In this document: positions 1 to 13,200 of the stretch, piece by piece
Layout: the number at the start of each line of letters is the position of its first letter
How positions within the stretch are numbered: position 1 is the stretch's first letter
Assembly: GCA_905331475.1 (NCBI GenBank)
Contig: CAJNYU010000118.1
Span: forward strand, 1 to 64,000
Direction: 5' to 3'
Length of the DNA stretch: 64,000 nt
Source of the DNA: Rotaria socialis
Lineage: Eukaryota > Rotifera > Eurotatoria > Philodinida > Philodinidae
Position numbers and translations under genes: made by a program
Notes under the pieces: model-generated
Databases searched by the model: none
What the model saw: the letters and a program-made list of their open reading frames with translations, nothing else
Told to the model about the DNA's origin: nothing

Positions 1-1846
1 TATCAGAATAAAAGTCATAAAAAAGAAAAGAAAAAAGTTTTTTTCCTACATTTCAAAAAGATAAATTTTTCACATTTTTTAGATCTCCTCACAATTTTGC
101 ATTTTTCTTCACGGAAAAATTGAAAAAGAAAGCAAGGTCAGATTCGTGATCAACACCACGCAACGAATCCAACCATATGTGTTTAAACAAAAAATAAAAC
201 TTGTGCTAAGTTTGAATTACGCACACCTTACATTCTATATGATTCAGAAATTTAGAAGAGAAATAACTAAGATTCAACTATTGATGGCAAATGAAAAAAG
301 AATGAAATATCCAACGTACATATCTCTTTTCACTTGTATATAAACGAAAAAGGAGACATACATATTCTAAAATTTTTTTTTATCGCTGCATGATCTAAAC
401 AAATAATTATATTGATAAAGATATGACGAATTTTTAGAAAATGATATCAAAACAAGAACAAAAACAAAATAATAAACTGTACTAATTAAATGAAACCTTA
501 CGAAACATGGTATTTTATAAAAAAAATGTAGAATCAATATACTCGTTATATAAATATATTAACATTGATGCAAAAAATCTTTTACTTCCATTTGAACCAC
601 TCACATTTTTCTGCAATGATGAGTGCTTCATTAAATTTACGAGCAGAGCGTGGGTATGGGTGTATATTTCTTTGTGAAAACACATCCATCCTCTTATATA
701 TATATATATTGATTGAGACTAACTAATCTTTCCTGGCCTCCAGGCAAACAGTCAAAATAAGTAAATTGCGATAATTAGAATTTGATACTCTTTTGGTTCA
801 TGTTAATTTTTCTTTTCAATTCATATAGCGTGAATGAAAGAATTCTGGAAGCATTTGGGTTTAATGAAACGTTCATTCTAGGTTATGCCTCTTTTGCCTA
901 CCTGAATATGCAAAGATTAGTTTCTAATTTAGCGTTCTATTCAATATTTAGTCAATTTAGAAACTTTTAGAAGAAATGTCTTTTCAGTTTAGTCACGCTT
1001 CTACAATCAATAAACATGAACAGAATGGCAAAGTATAAGATTTTTATTTAAATACTATATACAATCCTAATTACGCATCAGAATTTATGTATTTTTTCAG
1101 GATAGTTTAATTTCTATTGTCTAGAATTTTTTCTTACATCAAATTAGATTCTTTATGACAATGAAGTAATAAAAAGGATTCGATTTGATGCGTTCTAATT
1201 AAATTATAGATTCGCCGAATATATCATCATTAGACTTGTAAAAGATGTTCGAAGAAAAGAATATTCCGATAAAACTTTCGGAAAAAAAGAGTGTAATATT
1301 AATCATTTTTATTTTATCTCATTTAGTAAATTGAATATACGATCTATACTAAACAATGTGAGAAAAAAATTGATATTTTATTAACAACTAGATGGTATCC
1401 GAGTTGCACTTGTATACGAAATGCGATGCTAATTAAGAATTCGGATCTTCACGAAAAATCTTCAATTCTATTTATGTCGACATGATGAAATTCATCACTA
1501 AGAAAACTCTATTCCTACTTCGCGATACATTCTTAAGGGTCGATTTCGATTAATCGGTTAATTATCTCCATGATGCATTATCTTAGATCGATCGTAAATG
1601 CATTGACTATAGTGGCGAACATATGTTGATGACGCCATTTTAATTATCTTGCAACAAATCTCTTTCATTTTCGTCATTTTGGAACGATATTTGTAAGCGA
1701 ACGAAACTTCAGATTGAAGATTCGAAAACAGATGTAAGCAGTTCGATCTTGATACTTCTATCTCACGTTTTAACCACTTTTGTATGATTCTCCGTTTTTG
1801 AGATCTTTAAGACAGAAAATGAAGAAAAAGATGCGTATTTCTAGTT
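1..1846. other. AT-rich stretch with no supported gene
   Basis: Both strands hold only short open frames (about 60 codons) without recognisable motifs or exon-like continuity. No repeat with clear ends was seen. It may be intergenic or part of a long intron of a gene outside the window. Confidence 0.5.
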
Positions 1847-2213
1847 AAAAAGAAAAAAAAACTCGCAACGGACTACCAAAACGCTTCTGCTTCGCATCAC
1901 ATTAAAAAGGAAAAAAAACTCACACCGAACTACAGAAACGCTTCTGCTTCGCATCACATTAAAAAGGAAAAAAAACTCACGACGGACTACAGAAATGCTT
2001 TTGCTTCGCATCGCATAAAAAACTCGCGACGGACTACAGAAATGCTTCTGCTTTGGATCGCATTAAAAACTCGCGACGGACTACAGAAATGCTTCTGCTT
2101 CGCACCGCATTAAAAAGGAAAAAGACTTGCGACGGACTACAAAAATTCTTCTGCTTCGGATCGCATTAAAAACTCACGACGGGCTACAGAAATGCTTCTG
2201 CTTCGCATCGCAT
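1847..2213. repeat. Minisatellite, about seven copies of a 47-57 bp unit
   Basis: Seven head-to-tail copies share the core ACGGACTACAGAAATGCTTC followed by TGCTTCGCATCGCATT. Four copies carry an A-rich spacer (AAAAAGGAAAAAAAACTC or a close variant), giving a unit of about 57 bp; three have a shortened spacer and measure about 47 bp. Copies differ by a few substitutions each, so the array is not freshly homogenised. No open frame runs through it. Confidence 0.9.
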
Positions 2214-4829
2214 TAATACTCTTGGCATGTAGGCGAATATAATTATAAAGAATAACTTGAAAAGAACTAACTACTCTTCACGAAGCAACTTAATTAAATA
2301 TGAAATACTCTGATTTCTATTTGTTTTCATCAAGATATGGCCAAATGATTATCTCAATTTAAAAATTGCAGAAAAATGTGTCACTAAAATGTTTAACTAT
2401 GTTAATCAATGCTCGTTTGTATTAAGCTTTACGTTTAGATATTACATAGATGTTTGACATCTTCTCTTCTTAGAAATCTTGTAATCATCCATGTAAATGT
2501 AAATGAATCGGGTCACCTATCCATCAAAATAATTGTAGATAAATTCTGGTTTTCTCTTGCAGCGGATGCAGAAAAATAAACGTTGTTTTTTAAATCTTCT
2601 GCTGCATAGGTCATGTTCTAGCGTTATTGTTTCTAAATTCTTGTCTATATAAATTAGAGAGAAAGAAGAAAGAAAGGAAGAACAAGAAGAAGATAACATG
2701 CCACTGGAAAGGAAACATTACCAACAATTCAGAATGCAATTAATCGTAATTTTCTTCTTTTTCACTTGTAAATTTTTAGAAACTAAAAGAATTTTTGAAA
2801 AAAGATTTAAATATATTAGTTATATTCGATTTATCTACTGCTCTGTATCACTAAGTAAGCTGCTATTAGGTAGAACTTCATTATCCAGTTTATGTAATTG
2901 TAATAAATTTTTATCTTGAAGTGTTAGCATTCATCAGTTAAATTTTTTTCATATTTTCAGTCAATTTTCTTTTTTTTATTCTAGGCCAAGATGCCCGAAC
3001 GCCTTAAAAATTCAGCAAGTATTTAGCTTAAGGAGGAGTTGCGAGCACTGTAAAAATAAATGTAATTAGAGCACACTATTATTTGTCTCCAGTAGTCTTT
3101 AAGATGACTTTGAAGAATTGATATTTATTTTCCATAGAAAAAAAAAACGTCGCATTATATAAACTATTCTACGTCAAACAAGCGATGTTACTCTAAATAG
3201 TTATTCCTATTTGTCAGTAGGCACAGTATTCAAACTATATTTCACTGTGTCGGAAAAAATCGTAAAAGGTCGAGTATTAATTTTTCATGCCGTTGTCGGC
3301 TGTATATAATATCATAACATTTGGTGGCTATTAAGCGTCTGCCAATGATCAATTTGCTCTAGAACTATATAGGATCAAAAATTCTATGGAGGAAAATTAT
3401 AGAAAACCACTGTTAACCGTCTCGCTCACTGTTATTGTTGTCCTGAGATCAGTTTTCTCAATATTTTCTATGATTGATGTAACCTTTTGCCGTTGACAAA
3501 AACTAATGTTACAATTGAGTGCCTCAAGATATTAGGGAACCATCATAAAGATTTCAAAATTTCAATAGGATATTTTATATATTAAAAGGAACATAATATT
3601 GAACTTCAGACTATGATTATTTTGCATTTAGAAGAATTTCTACTGCTCCTTTGGCACATTTGGATTTGCACCATGAAGTTACAGGCACGATTAGTTTTTC
3701 TTTTAAATAGTCATGGCATAGATTTTATGGTCGTTAGTTTTTTTTTTCAAGACTTTAATGTGAATTAATAATTAAATCCCATGGGATTCATTTATATTTG
3801 CAGAAAAATAGATTTGTTCTCGACTAATTTATTTTCTGCATAGATTTTGTTGTACATACTCTAATTGGTTCTTTTCTTTTCGAAGTATCTTGAGATTCTC
3901 AATTATTATAATTTTTACTTTTCTGAAAGACATTTAGCTACAACTGCATCTATTTTTTCAAAAACATCTACTCTAATCTAAGCAAAGCTAACTTATATAC
4001 AAAGTACTCAGAAAAATAAAAGATAGCACTGCTCTATATATATATATTTTTTTTTTTTTTTTTGAATAGAAAATTTATAAGTACTTAGTAAAGTGTAACA
4101 ATCTTAAACATGTAGCAGTCTGAATAGCAACAGTAATTATTTAATACAATGACCAATATATAATTAGCATTAAATCTTATATTCTGTATACGCATAAAAG
4201 TTACCCTTACAAAGAAGAATCTGAGTATCGTCATTGCAATTTAATCAAATAAGTTAATGTCTTTTTTCAATGACGCACGGCAATGCTACATTTTGTGTTC
4301 CGATGAGAGAAATTTCGCAGTTATATTCAACGCAACACTCTTAACAGCGATCCAAAATTGCATATTTTATTTTTTCACCAAGAATACTTATGACGAACTA
4401 GGGTAAATGATTAATGACACTTGTATTCATATTTTGCCGATCAACTGGAGATCACTCTACAAAAACGAATTTCGAAAAACGTTCTCGTCCCTGTTGTGAT
4501 GTAAGAAGTAGTCATAGAATTCATATTGAATAAGTATCTGCTCAAGAGAAAGAGAAAATGTGGATTTTTTTAGATTTCAATCAAAAATAATTTGGAAACA
4601 ATCAGAAAGTTTTATTCTTTAAAAATAAACTATGAAGATTGGCTTAGTCTAGCAACGGCTACAGAAAAATCCTTGGCTACTAGAAAATCTGTAGAAGCTC
4701 AACTCTTCTACTATCTTCAACAAGAAATCACCCCTTTAAAAAGCATTCTACTCTTGAACACTAACCTAAAACTTGGTCTCTACAAGTCTTTCATTTCAAA
4801 CGACTTACCTGTTTTAGCCAAAACAAGAT
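2214..4829. other. Non-coding stretch, nothing recognised
   Basis: AT-rich with scattered homopolymers (for example poly-T near 4047-4063). A frame of about 79 codons at 4592-4831 (+) has a fairly protein-like composition (RKFYSLKINYEDW near its start) but begins at TTG, resembles no family I know, and ends at the border of the duplicated block that follows. I do not call it a gene. Confidence 0.4.
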
Positions 4830-5810
4830 GAAAAAATCAGTCTTTTTTGTTTGGTAGATGTTTTTTTAAGACAGTTCCGTAATATAATCAGTATTGCTTG
4901 TGAACTGATGTATCTTATGTATTTTGTTTTACCTTTATTATCTTATGCAGTGTGCATACGAGTCACTCCAAGTCTGCTACGGTTTGACTTCCTACAAAAG
5001 AGTCGTCGGATTTTACAATGTTTACATGTCAATTTTATCTATTTCTCATACAAATACGACTTCACACGAGTAAATCGTTCGAAAATATTATCATTTTTTG
5101 TCTTTTATGCATAGACATATCTCATGATAAAAATCATGTCACACTTTTGCCGTTTTGACTATATGATGATGATCTAATTCAACAAATACTCGAGTGGTAA
5201 TTTCAGGTTCCCAACGAGTTCCTATCCCTTAGTAGACTTCTCCCTGTAACGCCTTGATGAGGATCAGAGACACAACTAATAATAATACCAGGTGCCACAG
5301 TATTGGTTATGGCAGAATGNGAAAAAATCAGTCTTTTTTGTTTGGTAGATGTTTTTTTAAGACAGTTCCGTAATATAATCAGTATTGCTTGTGAACTGAT
5401 GTATCTTATGTATTTTGTTTTACCTTTATTATCTTATACAGTGTGCATACGAGTCACTCCAAGTCTGCTACGGTTTGACTTCCTACAAAAGAGTCGTCGG
5501 ATTTTACAATGTTTACATGTCAATTTTATCTATTTCTCATACAAATACGACTTAACACGAGTAAATCGTTCGAAAATATTATCATTTTTTGTCTTTTATG
5601 CATAGACATATCTCATGATAAAAATCATGTCACACTCTTGCCGTTTTGACTATATGATGATGATCTAATTCAACAAATACTCGAGTGGTAATTTCAGGTT
5701 CTCAACGAGTTCCTATCCCTTAGTAGACTTCTCCCTGTAACGCCTTGATGAGGATCAGAGACACAACTAATAATAATGCCAGGTGCCGCAGTATTGGTTA
5801 TGGCAGAATG
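4830..5810 (+). repeat. 490-bp near-identical direct duplication around a single N
   Basis: Bases 4830-5319 and 5321-5810 are the same 490-bp sequence, offset by 491, with only a handful of single-base differences. The ambiguous base at 5320 lies exactly between them. Each copy holds an open frame of about 87 codons (FRNIISIACELMYLMYFVLP in both) that ends at the same place and matches no family I recognise. Either a true tandem duplication, or an assembly seam where two overlapping or allelic contig ends were joined by one N. The seam explanation fits the N best. Confidence 0.9.
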
Positions 5811-7272
5811 ACAGCAATGAAAATAAAATAGTATTGAATATTGGATGAAGATCCAATTATTTATTCAATGAACAGAAATAGTTGAGAATAAGAAGAACTC
5901 CACAAGCAAATAACTGACACGAGTTCGAACGACTGTAAGGGGCAATCGAGTTAGATTGATTGTAAAGAACAATCAAGTTGAAAAGAAAAAGGTAATATGT
6001 AATTGATCAAAAAGATGATTCTTTTTGACGGAGAAAAAAAGTAGTAGTCAGAGAAGAAAAAAAAAAGAATTAGTATATATCTCAGTGAAGAGAGATATAT
6101 CAAGAAACTTCTAAGAAACGAGAAGAGAAAAAGAGAGTAATTATATATCTCATTTTCTGAGTCTAAGCACGAAAAATGAAAAAGATCCCAATGTTGAAAA
6201 TAACCAGCGCGATAATAAGCAACAAAGGAGAACAACACAGAGGAGAAATAGACATACACGATATAACAAACATCAAGGCAAGATCAGTGACGTTGCTGTC
6301 GTCACGCACACACCCTCCCCCAAATAGACTTCATAGAAGACAAACTTGCATAGAATTCAACTAGATATCAAACATTGCATCGCTGCGCAAAAACTTATCC
6401 TTGGCTATTGTTGATTGGCTCCAGAAGAGCAATTACAAAATGCACAAAAATTATACTTTTTTTCTAGAACCTATGTTTCTATTTCTGACAAAGCTTATTG
6501 CAAGTCTATTTGAATGGAATTAATTCTATCCTATACATATCTTCATAAGAATCTTTACTAAACTACATCAAAACATCAGTGATAATCAGCAAACATATTT
6601 ATACAATCCAGTCTCTAAGACCTGTAATATAATGATAGTATCACCTTCAGGAAGCTTCGGAACAATATTTTATATTGAATTTAAAATTACGTTTTGACTC
6701 AGCGTGGCTTACAATCTCATGACTATTGTGTACAGCATAGAATTCATTTCATTTAAAGCGGCTTTCTATAATCTTGTCAACGCGCACATACACATAAATC
6801 CTATGGAAAATAGTTATTTGTTGACGAATTTTTATATCACTAGATAGTACTCTAGCTTAAATCTATTAAAGTTTGACTTCTATAGAGTCCATTTTTTGAT
6901 TGATTGATTAATTCCTCTAAAATTATTAGCCTGGAAAAATTAATACCGAGACGCTCAATGATGGACAATCTATTGTCTACCAATCGTTAAATACAAAACT
7001 TAATTAAAGATGCTATAAGCGAAATCAGAATTTCAAACATTTCTCTAAATTGGGTTCAGATCTCAAGAAATGTTAATGGATCAGTTTACAAATCACAAAA
7101 GTTATTGATTATTGTCAAAATTACAGTTTTCAAGGGATGACTAATTTTAGATTTTTAGTGTTTAAAGATATGCTTGATAATGTTAAACATATCGATTACC
7201 ATACGTTTTTTTATTTTATTTTAACAAAGAGCAAAACAATAACAATAATAATCATAATAATCATAATTAGTA
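5811..7272. other. Non-coding stretch downstream of UTP18
   Basis: No supported gene. 5830-6160 is purine-rich. Just below the UTP18 stop codon lie short AAT-type runs (about 7240-7285) in the gene's 3' flank. Confidence 0.4.
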
Positions 7273-9973
7273 TTAATAATTAGTATAATGCTTGAGTCGA
7301 TACAAAAGCACTTTACCATTATTGTTGCCCATCGTTAGAAAACCACTGTTTGGTGAAAAATCCAATGTATTAACAATCTGAATTTTTTTATCGTGAAATT
7401 CTGGAAAATTGTCATAAACAGTTAATGTTGGCATATGAACCTGGAACGTAAATTAAAATTAAATTATTTTCTTTTTGTCGGAAGAATGTGCAAAATTTTT
7501 ATTTTCTCCTACCAATCGTATAGCTCGTGATAAATGATACGAGTTGATTGCTAATAATTCTGAACTGGAGTTGATTTTCACATTTTGTATTGGTGTGGTT
7601 AAGTTTTTCAAATATTTTATAGGTTTTGGTTCACCGCTCTTCAATACATCATCATAGGAATACACATTAACAATGCCACTTTTTTGACTGAAAAAAAAAA
7701 CAATTCAGTGAACAAAACTAAAAATTATCGATTGAAATCATATTTACCCTGTAATAAAATATTGTTGATTTGGTGAAACACACATACTCGTTGTTGAAAA
7801 ACTGCCATCGTCAACAAAACGATGTATAGCTGCTCGTCGACGAACATCAAAAACTGTGACTATACCTTCATCTGAGAAAAAAAAATCAAGAAAAAGGTCC
7901 CTAGTCTTTCGATTAAGAAAGAACAACAAACAAGAAATTTTACCTCCAGCGACAAACATCAGTTCACTGTCATGTCGAAATGTTATACTATTAATATTCC
8001 CAGAAATTTGAGTAGTATCAATTAATTCTTTGGACTAAAAACAAAATTTATACGATATTACTTTAATTAAAACAGCAATGCTCAATGGTAGATATACCTT
8101 TGCCGATACAAAATGTAATTGACCATTTCGATTAATAAATACAATTAAAGATCCATCGGGACTCAATTCGAATTTTCCCAAACGTTCTTCAAATCCTAAT
8201 GAATACTAAAGTTTATTAAATTACATTTCTTTATTAAATCTATTTACCTCTCATCATTGGTATTTGCATGATTTTGCCTTCGATCATATCATAGACCTTA
8301 AAAAAATTTCGATCACCGGTAACTATTACTTGATTACCATCTTGAGTAAAATGTGTTGTATCAATCGAAAATCGTTCGAAAAAAAGTGATTGAATACGTT
8401 CATTTTTCTTTCCATCAACCTAAATAAACAATATGTCGTACGGTTCCAGAAATAGAGTTCTTTCCAAAATATGCATATCGTCGTTGCAACAACATTCTAG
8501 TATACGAAATTTCAACTTTTTATCCTTTGATTTCAGTTATCTGTGTATCTCTACTTATTGTAAATTAGTAGAGATACACTGTTTTTTCTTAATAGTAACT
8601 GAAATAATTGTATTTAATGAGGTCATTGCGTTAAGTTTTAGCTCCTAGGCAGACTTAAGTATTTTGCTGAAAATAATGAACCAAAAATGACGTGTCCGTA
8701 TGATTATTGCTTTTTGATGGCCGTACTAGCAACTGTTTGGCAAAAGTTTGTATAGTATACAATGATTCACGTGTAACATTCAAGATGAATCAGAAATCAT
8801 TAGAGTTCATCAGATATGAATAATCACAATAGAACCTCATAGAATTATTCTAATACCACTGTCATGGTAATTCTACCATCGAATTGCTCCTCATTTCTTT
8901 TTCATAGATTAGAAAATGAATTCTTTAGTAAATTATTACTTGATATAAATTCAAATATTGACTTCGTCCAGCTGTAAGAAGTATTCGAGCAGATGGATGA
9001 AATTCAACCGAACGTAGAAGTTTCTAAACAGAAAATCTTCATAATTCTACCATAATCTATCGAAAATAGAACATACAGAATGAGCAACATCATGTTTAAA
9101 ATCAGCACAACGGAGACAATCAATTGTTCCAGCTCGTAAAACAGTTGACTTTGTGAGATAATTCCCAGTACGACGAAATAATTCTTCGTCGCTATCTTCT
9201 AAAAAAAAGAAAAACATGTTTGAAGTAAAATATGTTTTTCTATTTCTATTTGAAATTAAATCAATCGATTACCTTCTTCATTGTTTTTATTTAATAATTT
9301 CTCTGCCCATGCTGGTCGACCCATAACACGTTCATATCTAGAAAAAACAGAACGAAACTGACTTTGATAGTTTCAGTAATATTCAAAAAAATTTACTCAA
9401 ATTTAAGTTTTTTTTCATATTCTCCTGTTGTAATTTTTTGACGTTTTCGTGGGCAAATTTGATTAAAATTTGGTTCACGAACACTAAATATTTAAAAAAT
9501 AAAACACTCATCGTTTCATTATTTCAAATATCAAATTTTACTAACATTTCTTCGGTTACTTCTTCAGTATCAATCCATGCGGGTTTTTTCGATTCAACTG
9601 TTACAATGTCTGTTTTAATCGTATCAGTCTATAAATAAATACGAATTAAATTCATATTATCATCTATATGATGGATTTTGTTTTTGAATACTCTTTTGTG
9701 TGTTTCTGCTTTCGATGTGATTTCTCCAAGATAATCATCATCATCTCCAAAAACCAAATGTGTAAGAGCAGATTCTTCATCTATACGTTTCTTATTCGGA
9801 TGATCATCTTGTTCAGTTGCCAATGTATATTGAATGTGACGTTTTGTTTTGTTTTTTTTCTTTTTCTTTTTCTTTTCATCTTTTGATGTTTTTGTTGTTA
9901 CTTCAATCGGTGCATCAGAATCATCAGCATCATCCACATTGGACGTATCGATATTCTCAATTAGTGAAACCAT
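7273..9973 (-). CDS. UTP18: U3 snoRNA-associated protein 18 (UTP18/WDR50), WD40 SSU-processome subunit
   Basis: UTP18 is a nucleolar WD40 protein of the t-UTP/UTP-B part of the small-subunit processome, needed for 18S rRNA maturation. Start ATG is at 9973 and stop at 7273-7275. The first coding exon is 9692-9973 and the second 9546-9628, joined by a 63-bp intron; further short introns follow. The N-terminus is acidic then lysine-rich (DEKKKKKKKNKTKR) with the family-like LVFGDDDD. Next come KKPAWIDTEE, the conserved R-PAWAE block, the RTGN motif, and then WD40 blades including FKHDVAHS, VTGDRNFFKVYD, FRHDSELMFVAGG, GIVTVFDVRRRA, and a final LDFSPNSGFLTMGNNNGKV, ending LLYRLKHYTNY. The order matches human UTP18. 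A TTTTAG acceptor-like site lies two bases before the ATG, so a 5'-UTR intron or trans-splice site is possible. It lies about 310 bp downstream of the Caspr gene on the same strand. Confidence 0.9.
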
Positions 9974-10283
9974 TTCTAAAATAACTAAATAAAAACAAAG
10001 TTTCCGTAGTTGAGACTCTTTTTTTAAATATTAAGAAGTAAATTATTATTTTATTTTTCACATAACAAATAAATGGATGCTAACACATTATCATTTTCGA
10101 AGCAAAATGCATAATAGTAAACAAAAAACAATAACAACAAATAAAGAATACAATAAAAAAAAGCGGATGTCTAAATAAATGACTATGTACAAAAATAAGT
10201 GCACGTATAAAAAAAAACAGTTATGATATATACAGATTAACCTCATTATTAATGAGTGATTGCGAAAAGGAAAACAAAAAAAT

Positions 10284-13200
10284 TTAGAAATACCATTCTT
10301 TTGCTTCAGTTAAATCCGGATGACGTGGGTCACCTCTAATAATAGCTGTATCAGCATCAATAGCTTGATCAGCGCCTTGATCTTCTTTTGTTTTATATTG
10401 TCCACTTTTACGCGACTTATGATAACATAAACCAGCACCAATAACAATCAATATTACAACAGAAACCGCTACACCTAAAGTAATACCCAAATTAATTGCG
10501 TAGATATTTTGTGAATATATTGGACGAGGTAATACTACAAAAAAAGAGAAACAATTAGCAATTTCATCATAAAATAAAATAAACAAATCAACAAACCAAG
10601 TATTGAAAATCCACGATCCGGTGGAATTTCCACAGGTTCAGGTAGATATTTCACAGGCTCTGTACCACATGGCCATTCCCTAATATTGAAAAATAATCTC
10701 GTTTCTTGTTTCTTGTTTCTATCACGTTAAGTTTTTGTTTTACAACTTACCGAATAGTTCGACCAGTCAATGTTATGTTTGGATCACGTTCTTCTAAAAA
10801 GGCATATTTCAATGGGAAAATACGATTGAATTGTAAACGTGCAATACAGCCACTAAAACCTTGTTCTGGTGGTGTTGATTCATTTCTTCCAATATACATC
10901 ACACGCGGACTATCGAATTGCATATCAATTTGTTGTGTTTGAGTAAATACAACCACTTCTGGCTCATAATTATCAACACTAATTATAATACGTTTACCGT
11001 AATCACGACGTGTTACAATAACTTCGTGGTCTTGTCCATTTGTTAAATCATATGGAACATTATATTCAAATGTATCAAAACCATAATTAAATTTTACACG
11101 TACACCACCGTTATTATTCAGTTCAAGAGTAAAATAATCGATCATCCCTTTTTCATCATATTTATCTGATTGTAACTGCATTAGTATACCTTGTTTTTTA
11201 TATGTAGTAAATAAAACACGAATAGTTTCTTCTTCAGTTGCAGTGACACCTGAAATAAAAATAGATACTATACAGATATATTCTATGAAATTTTGATTTC
11301 TAAAATATTATGTAAACTAAATTCAAAGTTAATTGAAAATTTTTTCTGATTATCTAGTTGACATTTCTCTAATGGATGCCTTTAACTTACCTTCAGTTGG
11401 AAAAGTATATTTAATCATAGTATTTGCTTCTAATCGTGTTCCAATTTCTGTTGAACAGATAGGTCCACGAAACGGTGTAAACGTACAATCACAATCATAC
11501 GTTGACCAACGTTCATTACATCGTCCACCATTTAAACAGGGACTACTTTGACATTTGCCAACACATCCAGGTGATATTCCATACATGCCACGCAATGCTT
11601 GAGATTTCAAATCAATCAGCTGTCCATTAACTTGAAATGCACGTATACAACCAACAAAACCATTCCGATTCGTAACCGATGCACCGATAGTTAAATTTGA
11701 TGTTAAACGTATATGACGAAATGTTGTTTGATCTTCTGGATTAGCAGCTGATAAACTATCAACTGTTAAACGTGCTTCTTGTCGGTTAATTTCAATTTGT
11801 ACTGTATGCCATTCATTATCATTAAAATCATATGGCGAACGAATAGTTACAATATTTGTACCACGACCAACACTATATCGAAAAGCTATTTCACGTGGTG
11901 CTTGAAGACGAATCTTAAAAACAAAGGAAAACTGTTTTTAAAAATCACAAATCTATAGAAACATTTACTTCAATAAGATCGCCATCGTCATAACCAACGT
12001 TTTGTAGGACAATAGCGGAACCGAACGTTGCTGAATCAAAACCAGTTTTAAATTGAAAACGTATGTCACCAGCTACTTTAGCTTCAAATGGTGGTGCAGT
12101 TATAATTGCATCAGCTTTTCGAAATGTTATTGTATTATCATACAATAAATCACCTTCACATGTAAGACGACCAACTTGGTATCGACCATATTGTGGTGAA
12201 CCAGCTGGTCCTATTCATCATTAAAATATTTATTATTTCAAAGTAAATTAATATTTAGAAAAAGAAAATTCTTTATTTACCGGTATCACCAAATTCAACT
12301 CGTAGTACAGGTAGAAATTCCTTTCTTGTTAAATATCCAGCATCTTTAAGCTCAACTGCAGCTTGTGAATCACAGTTACAAAATAAATTCGGATTAGCAC
12401 ATGTCATATCTAAACCACATGAACATTTTCCCGTTCCAACTTCACTTCCACCCCAATAGTCCATTGTTTGATTCGTGCGGCCAATCCACCAACCATATGG
12501 ATTTGGATAGTTCAATAAACGTGAATTAAAACAAGTATATTCAATATATTGTTTACACACATAGGAACGATCAATAACAGCAAATACTTCTGGTAATGGT
12601 ACACGATAATTTATTGCTTGCGAATAAATTGAATTCGGTAGTTGATAACCACTTGATACATAGCTTTCTAATTCATGATAATGACCGATTTCTGTTACAT
12701 TAAGAATTTCGGTTTTACTACCATAACGACATAAAACAGAAAATGGAGATAATGGACCGCTACCATCAATGTCTATGATCGTTGGCCGTTCGGGAATAGT
12801 ATCATCGAATTTCATACGATTTAATTTAAAATCAAGACACGATAAAGGATTATCACTGATATGACATACAGCACCACTATAGCCTGTTTTCGAACAATCA
12901 CAACGAAATCTTGACCAAGTCTAATAAACAAAACAAAAGTTTTTTTTCTTGTATTATGAATAATTTTCAATGTAAAATAAATTAGACGATGAATGAGTTG
13001 GTGTACTACTTTCTAACAACTATTATCTTAATATTATCAATGATGATGATGATGATGATAATAATCTTGTGAAGGTAAGACTTTTAGAAAATGATATTTT
13101 TATTGTTCTATGATTGATACATCATACTCATAATATTTTACATAGATTTAAATTCTCCACATTATCTTTTTTCAAAGATTTATGGTAAATTGTTATTATT

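Noticed and set aside
4592-4831. 79-codon frame ending at the border of the duplicated block
   Set aside because: Starts at TTG, stops at the duplication seam, and matches nothing I know.
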